Assembly (NCBI RefSeq): GCF_021245725.1
Contig: NZ_JAJGSX010000014.1
Coordinates: 167,531 to 231,530 of the forward strand
Length of the DNA: 64,000 nt
DNA from: Pseudonocardia sp. TRM90224
Lineage (GTDB): Bacteria > Actinomycetota > Actinomycetes > Mycobacteriales > Pseudonocardiaceae
Reading direction: 5' to 3'
Position numbers and translations under genes: made by a program. Positions 60,371-64,000 of the stretch are shown piece by piece. Each line of letters starts with the position of its first letter. The stretch's first letter is position 1. The notes beneath the pieces were generated by a model. It was not told the DNA's origin and searched no databases. It saw nothing but the letters and a program-made list of their open reading frames with translations.

Positions 60371-61321
60371 TTACGGGGGTCGCAGACGGTCCAGTCGCTG
60401 GGCGAAGTCGTGCAGGTGGCCGGCCAGCTCGGGGGCGTCGGGCAGCGTGAAGTCGGCCTCGAACGCAGCGACCTCGGCCACGATCTGCGAGAGGTTGTGC
60501 GAGCCCAGCCGCACGCGGCAGGTCCGCTCGTCCACCTCCTCGACCTTGCCCGGCAGCGGGTTGTGCAGCCGGGCGAGCACCTCCGCCGCGGGTGCCTGCA
60601 CGAGTGCCACGCCGGAGAAGCGGTACGACGCGTTCAACGCGCCGGCGACGATGTGCGCCCCGATCCCCTCCTCCGGCAGCTCGCGCGGCCGGAACCGCAG
60701 CTTCGTCGGGGTCGGATCGGTGAGGCGGTCGACGCGGAACGTGCGCCAGTCGTCCCGCTCGACGTCGAACGCCACCAGGTACCAGAGCCCCACCACGGCG
60801 ACCAGGCGGTACGGCTCCACCCGTCGGCGGGACGCGGCGCCGTCGCGGCGCTCGTAGGCGAACGTGAGCAGCTCGTGGTCGCGGCACGCCGTGGCGAGCG
60901 TCGTGAGCAGGCCGGGGTCGATGTGCGTGCGGGGGCTGCTGTGCAGCGAGACCGTCGCCTCGGCAACTGCAGCCGCCGCGTTGCGCAGCCGGGCCGGCAG
61001 CACCTGGCTCAGCTTTGCCAGCGCGCGCATCGCAGCCTCGTCGGTGCCGGACGCGACGATCAGCCCGCGCGCCACCGCCACCGCCTCGTCGTCCTCGAGG
61101 AGCAGCGGCGGCAGCTCGGTGCCGGCGGCGAGCCGGTAGCCGCCGGCGGTGCCCGTCGTGCTGTCGACGGGATAGCCCTGCTCACGCAACCGGTCGACGT
61201 CGCGGCGGACGGTCCGCGTGGTCACGCCGAGCCGTGCGGCCAGCTCGCCACCGGGCCACTCGCGGCGGCCCTGCAGGAGCGCCAGCAGGCGCAAGAGCCG
61301 GGCGGGCATGGTGGTCGTCAC
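60371..61321 (-). CDS. HTH-WYL transcriptional regulator (YafY type)
   Basis: A 316-residue regulator: winged HTH at residues about 5-60 (RLLALLQGRREWPGGELAAR, VTTRTVRRDVDRLREQGYP), a WYL domain at about 140-220 (RRVEPYRLVAVVGLWYLVAF) and a C-terminal WCX-like region. WYL proteins sense ligands, often nucleic-acid-derived. The start lies 63 bp from the divergent FAD-linked oxidase gene, with a clean inverted repeat between them, so it probably controls that gene and itself. Confidence 0.92.
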   Translation of the reverse strand: MTTTMPARLLRLLALLQGRREWPGGELAARLGVTTRTVRRDVDRLREQGYPVDSTTGTAGGYRLAAGTELPPLLLEDDEAVAVARGLIVASGTDEAAMRALAKLSQVLPARLRNAAAAVAEATVSLHSSPRTHIDPGLLTTLATACRDHELLTFAYERRDGAASRRRVEPYRLVAVVGLWYLVAFDVERDDWRTFRVDRLTDPTPTKLRFRPRELPEEGIGAHIVAGALNASYRFSGVALVQAPAAEVLARLHNPLPGKVEEVDERTCRVRLGSHNLSQIVAEVAAFEADFTLPDAPELAGHLHDFAQRLDRLRPP

Positions 61322-61340
61322 ATCGACGATTCTGACACTG

Positions 61341-61365
61341 CTTGAGGACCGATGCTGTCCTCAAG
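61341..61365. promoter_or_regulatory. Candidate operator: CTTGAGGAC-N7-GTCCTCAAG
   Basis: Perfect 9-bp arms 61341-61349 and 61357-61365 with a 7-bp spacer sit in the middle of the 63-bp gap between the WYL regulator and the divergent oxidase. Size and position suit binding of a dimeric regulator that would block both promoters. Confidence 0.65.
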
Positions 61366-61384
61366 GGCTTCTAGCGTGGGTCCC

Positions 61385-62725
61385 ATGACAACGAAGATCA
61401 CCACAGCGGGACCGGTGTTCCGGCCGGACGAGCCCGGATTCGACGAGGAGCTCTCCGGCTTCCAGCTCGGTGTGCAGCACCGCCCGGAGCTGGTGGTCGG
61501 CGCTACCGGGACGGCGGACGTGCAGGCCGCCGTCCGCGCCGCGGCCGGCCGCGGGGTGCCGCTCTCGGTCCAGTCGACCGGCCACGGCCGGCTCGTCGCC
61601 GACGACGGCGGGATCGTCGTCACCACGAACCGGATGGCCGGCGTGACCGTCGACCCCGCCACCCGCACGGCGCGGGTCGAGGCCGGCGCCCGGTGGGGCG
61701 ACGTGGTCGAGAAGGCTGCGGTGCACGGGCTCGCGCCGCTCTCCGGCTCGTTCCCGGGCGTCGGGGTCGCCGGCTACACGCTCGGCGGCGGACTCAGCCT
61801 GCTCAGTCGCCGCTACGGCTACGCGGCCGACCACCTGCGCGCCGTCGACCTCGTCACCGCCGACGGCGAGCTGCGCCACGTCACCGGCGGCAACGACCCC
61901 GACCTGCTCTGGGCGCTGCGCGGCGCCGGCAGCGCGTTCGGGATCGCGACCGCACTGGAGATCGGGCTCGTCCCGCTGCGGACGGTGTACGGCGGCCGGC
62001 TCTCGTTCGCGGGCGACGACGTGCCGGCGCTGCTCGACGCGTTCCGCTCCTGGTCGGCCGGGCTGCCGGAGGCGACCTCGTCGTCGGTCGCGCTGATGCC
62101 GTTCCCGGACATCCCCGCGATCCCCGAGGAGCTGCGCGGGCGCTACGTGGGAACGCTCGCCGTGACCCACGCCGGCCCGGCCGCCGAGGGGGCGGAGCTG
62201 GTCGCGCCGATGCGCGAGATCGGGACGCCGCTCGTCGACACCATGCGCGAGCTGCCCTTCACCGAGAGCGGGACGATCCACAACGAGCCGGCGCAGCCGC
62301 ACTCCTACACCGGCACGAACGCGCTGCTCACCGAGCTGGCCCCGGCGGTGGGCGCGGCGGCCGTCGAGCTGGGCGGGCCGACCGCGCCGGTGCTCTGCGT
62401 CGTGCAGATCAAGCACATGGGTGGGGCGATGACCAGGGAGCCGGAGTTCGGGGCCGCGATCGGGCACCGCGAGGCCGGCTACCTCTTCTCCCTCGTCTCG
62501 CCCGCGTTCGGCGGCGATGCGGCGTCGGCGCGGCCGGTGCACGAGCGGCTGATGTCGGCGGCCGAGCCGTGGACCCTCGGGGTGCTGCCCAACCTCGTGT
62601 ACGGCACCGACCGCGCCCCCTTGGAGGCGCGGTCGGTGTACGGCGAGGCGAACCTCACCCGGCTGCGGGAGCTCAAGCAGCAGCGCGACCCGGCGAACGT
62701 GTTCCCGGGCCGCGTGCCGCTCTGA
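61385..62725 (+). CDS. FAD-linked oxidase (PCMH/berberine-bridge-like)
   Basis: A 446-residue oxidase with a PCMH FAD-binding domain: GVPLSVQSTGHGR (His for covalent flavin attachment), LSGSFPGVGVAGYTLGGGLS and LLWALRGAGSAFGIATALE. The C-terminal BBE segment is YGEANLTRLRELKQQRDPANVFPG. The usual second covalent-attachment Cys is not evident in the loop after LGGGLS (RRYGYAAD), so a single covalent bond is likely. Substrates of the family include sugars and alkaloid-like compounds. It faces the WYL regulator divergently. Confidence 0.9.
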   Translation: MTTKITTAGPVFRPDEPGFDEELSGFQLGVQHRPELVVGATGTADVQAAVRAAAGRGVPLSVQSTGHGRLVADDGGIVVTTNRMAGVTVDPATRTARVEAGARWGDVVEKAAVHGLAPLSGSFPGVGVAGYTLGGGLSLLSRRYGYAADHLRAVDLVTADGELRHVTGGNDPDLLWALRGAGSAFGIATALEIGLVPLRTVYGGRLSFAGDDVPALLDAFRSWSAGLPEATSSSVALMPFPDIPAIPEELRGRYVGTLAVTHAGPAAEGAELVAPMREIGTPLVDTMRELPFTESGTIHNEPAQPHSYTGTNALLTELAPAVGAAAVELGGPTAPVLCVVQIKHMGGAMTREPEFGAAIGHREAGYLFSLVSPAFGGDAASARPVHERLMSAAEPWTLGVLPNLVYGTDRAPLEARSVYGEANLTRLRELKQQRDPANVFPGRVPL

Positions 62726-62742
62726 GCTGCCCGCGCGCCGGG

Positions 62743-63341
62743 TCAGCCGGCGACGGCGTCGAACCGCGCCTGCGCGTCGGCCCAGTTGACGACGTTCCAC
62801 CACGCGTCGACGTACTCGGCCTTGACGTTGCGGTACTGCAGGTAGAAGGCGTGCTCCCACATGTCGAGCAGCACGAGCGGCACGACGGCGGCGGGGATGT
62901 TGGCCTGCTGGTCGTAGAGCTGGAAGACCAGCAGCCTGCGGCCCAGCGGGTCCCATCCCAGCACCGACCAGCCCGACCCCTGGATGGCGAGCGCGTTGGC
63001 CTGGAATGCGCGCGGAACGCGTCGAACGACCCGAACTGCTCGTCGATCGCCGCCGCGAGCGCACCGGTCGGCTTGTCGCCGCCGTCGGGGGAGAGGTTCG
63101 TCCAGAAGATCGAGTGGTTGACGTGGCCGCCGAGGTTGAAGGCCAGCGACTTCTCCAACCCGGCGACCGGCCCGAACGACCCGGTGGCTCGGGCCTCGGC
63201 CAGCTGGTCGAGTGTGCTGTTGAGGCCGTTCACGTAGGTCTGGTGGTGCTTCGAGTGGTGCAGCTCCATGATCTCGCCGGCGATGTGCGGCGAGAGTGCG
63301 GAGTAGTCGTAGGGCAGGTCGGGCAGCGTGTACTCGGACAC
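62743..63341 (-). pseudogene. Fe/Mn superoxide dismutase with a one-base frameshift
   Basis: The two halves together make a normal 199-residue SOD. The first half (YTLPDLPYDYSALSPHIAGE, HHSKHHQTYVNG, NLGGHVNHSIFW) runs to FGSFDAFRAH; the rest (FQANALAIQGSGW, LLVFQLYDQQANIP, DMWEHAFYLQYRN, VNWADAQARFDAV) continues in another frame. One base is missing near 63005-63007, where CGCGCA-TTCCAG should read CGC GCA(C/T) TTC CAG. All four metal ligands are present. The GTG at 63341 has AGGAG 6 bp upstream. Since aerobic actinobacteria depend on this enzyme, a sequencing error is as likely as a real mutation. Confidence 0.82.
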
Positions 63342-63474
63342 GGATTCTCCTCCGTCGATCGTTCGCAACAGCCACCCGACCTTCGCCCTTGAACTCGACT
63401 TGAGGTCAACCGCGGTGTGACGCAGCGCCCAGCGTTCGTCGAGCGGGTCGTCCGCGAGTCGGAGTACTCGGTGG

Positions 63475-63606
63475 GCGAGTCGACACCAATGGCACGGTGA
63501 GTCGACACTTTTGGCACGGTGAGTCGACACTTTCGGCACGGTGAGTCGACACTTTCGGCACGGTGAGTCGACACTTTCGGCACGGTGAGTCGACACGTCC
63601 AGCACG
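63475..63606. repeat. 22-bp tandem repeat (6 phased copies) upstream of the SOD gene
   Basis: Six head-to-tail units of GTGAGTCGACACTTTCGGCA plus CG run from 63475 to 63606. Units 3-5 (63519-63584) are identical; the outer ones vary. Each holds the palindrome GTCGAC, so sites recur every 22 bp, about two helical turns. The array lies 134-265 bp upstream of the SOD start. There are no spacers, so it is not a CRISPR array. Confidence 0.92.
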
Positions 63607-63717
63607 GTGAGTGTCCCACGTGCCGGCGGGCGAGTTCCGCATTTCAGCGCGGAGGTCCGCTGCCACGGGCAGGTCCAGGCCCGGGAGCGGCGACCTCGCA
63701 GTTCACTCGGGGTTGCG

Positions 63718-63776
63718 GAGGGCAGGAAAGCCACTTTCCTGCCCTGTGAGGGCCGGAAAGTGGCTTTGCTGCCCCC
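63718..63776. repeat. 59-bp double-palindrome repeat, copy E
   Basis: Differs from copy A near its end (CTTTGCTGCCCCC for CTTTCCTGCCCTC). It is followed by GCGTGCGGAACGCATACA, the same flank as copy B. Confidence 0.88.
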
Positions 63777-63810
63777 GCGTGCGGAACGCATACATCCCGC
63801 GGCGACACAC

Positions 63811-63869
63811 CGAGCCGCACCCGGCACGGATTCTCATCCCTCGTGGCGGCCGGAGGGCCATGGCGGACT
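63811..63869. repeat. Second copy of the PPOX-gene upstream block
   Basis: Nearly identical to 40636-40696 over about 59 bp (GAGCCGCAC, CCGGCACGGATTCTCATCCC, TCGTGGCGGCC, GAGGGCCATGGCGGACT), including an ATG-GCG-GAC start. After that the sequence diverges and the frame ends within 31 codons, so this looks like a leftover promoter/start fragment. Confidence 0.78.
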
Positions 63870-64000
63870 CCTGGCAACGTGTGCGTCCCGCACGCATCCC
63901 CGGCCACCACGGGCCTCTCCGCTGGTCGCGTCCCGTGGGGTGGTGGAGTTAGGGGTTCGCGGTCTTGGCGTGGTGATCACGACGGGGACGGCCATCGTGC

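Larger units (their letters stand above)
63607..64000. other. 394-bp right-end stretch without a supported gene
   Basis: It holds repeat copy E and a block duplicated from the region before the PPOX-fold gene. At the very edge, the minus strand has an open frame ending at TAA (63949-63951) that reads HDGRPRRDHHAKTANP into the window end. This could be the C-terminus of a gene beyond the window, but 17 codons are too few to judge. Confidence 0.5.

Noticed and set aside
63475..63606. CRISPR array
   Set aside because: Repeats are contiguous without spacers, only 22 bp long, and no cas genes are present.

Overview
The window looks like the chromosome of a high-GC (about 72% by eye) actinobacterium. 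Mycothiol-pathway, F420/LLM, Rpf, DUF5130 and geosmin genes, frequent GTG/TTG starts and dense ATGA overlaps fit Pseudonocardiales (Pseudonocardia-like), but the genus is inference.

Left part (1-12.9 kb): an exopolysaccharide assembly locus. A leftward operon encodes an initiating sugar-phosphate transferase, a GT4 glycosyltransferase, a Wzz-like protein with a repetitive Pro-rich tail, a Wzy polymerase fused to a Wzz-like segment, and a truncated secreted protein at the window edge. A divergent rightward set encodes a GT2, a GT4 and a Wzx-type flippase with a roughly 600-residue Pro-rich repetitive tail.

12.9-21.0 kb: an encapsulin/terpene module, bounded on both sides by strong intergenic palindromes. 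Two different family-2B encapsulin shell proteins (HK97 fold with an inserted cyclic-nucleotide-binding-like domain) and a polyprenyl diphosphate synthase form one tight leftward operon. A Pro/Ala-rich surface protein, a DUF4239 membrane protein and a full-length two-domain geosmin synthase complete it. The synthase has cargo-peptide-like motifs in its linker and at its C-terminus. The simplest reading is a nanocompartment that houses, or works with, prenyl diphosphate and geosmin synthesis.

21.2-31.3 kb: a second leftward polysaccharide block. It has a five-gene translationally coupled chain (Gfo/Idh oxidoreductase, epimerase, two DegT aminotransferases, hexapeptide acetyltransferase) likely making an N-acylated amino sugar, plus an FkbM methyltransferase, a polysaccharide deacetylase, another epimerase, a CelD-like GNAT and a GT2.

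31.8-37.8 kb: a CslA-GlxA-CslZ-type cluster: processive GT2, copper-radical oxidase, and two tandem GH6 glucanases.

38.0-64.0 kb: mostly housekeeping and redox genes: amidase, DUF5130, PPOX-fold protein, PAP2 phosphatase, PepN, an Rv2466c-like mycothiol nitroreductase with an altered active site, CBS protein, Rpf-like hydrolase, Ser/Thr kinase, S9 peptidase, an AsnO-like amidotransferase, LLM oxidoreductase, YdcF, a GCS2/ATP-grasp fusion, MBL hydrolase, ComB-like phosphatase, FAD oxidoreductases, a WYL regulator with a candidate operator, and a superoxide dismutase gene with a one-base frameshift. Five copies of a 59-bp double palindrome lie between genes only in this right-hand part. No rRNA, tRNA, CRISPR array, transposase or prophage was recognised.
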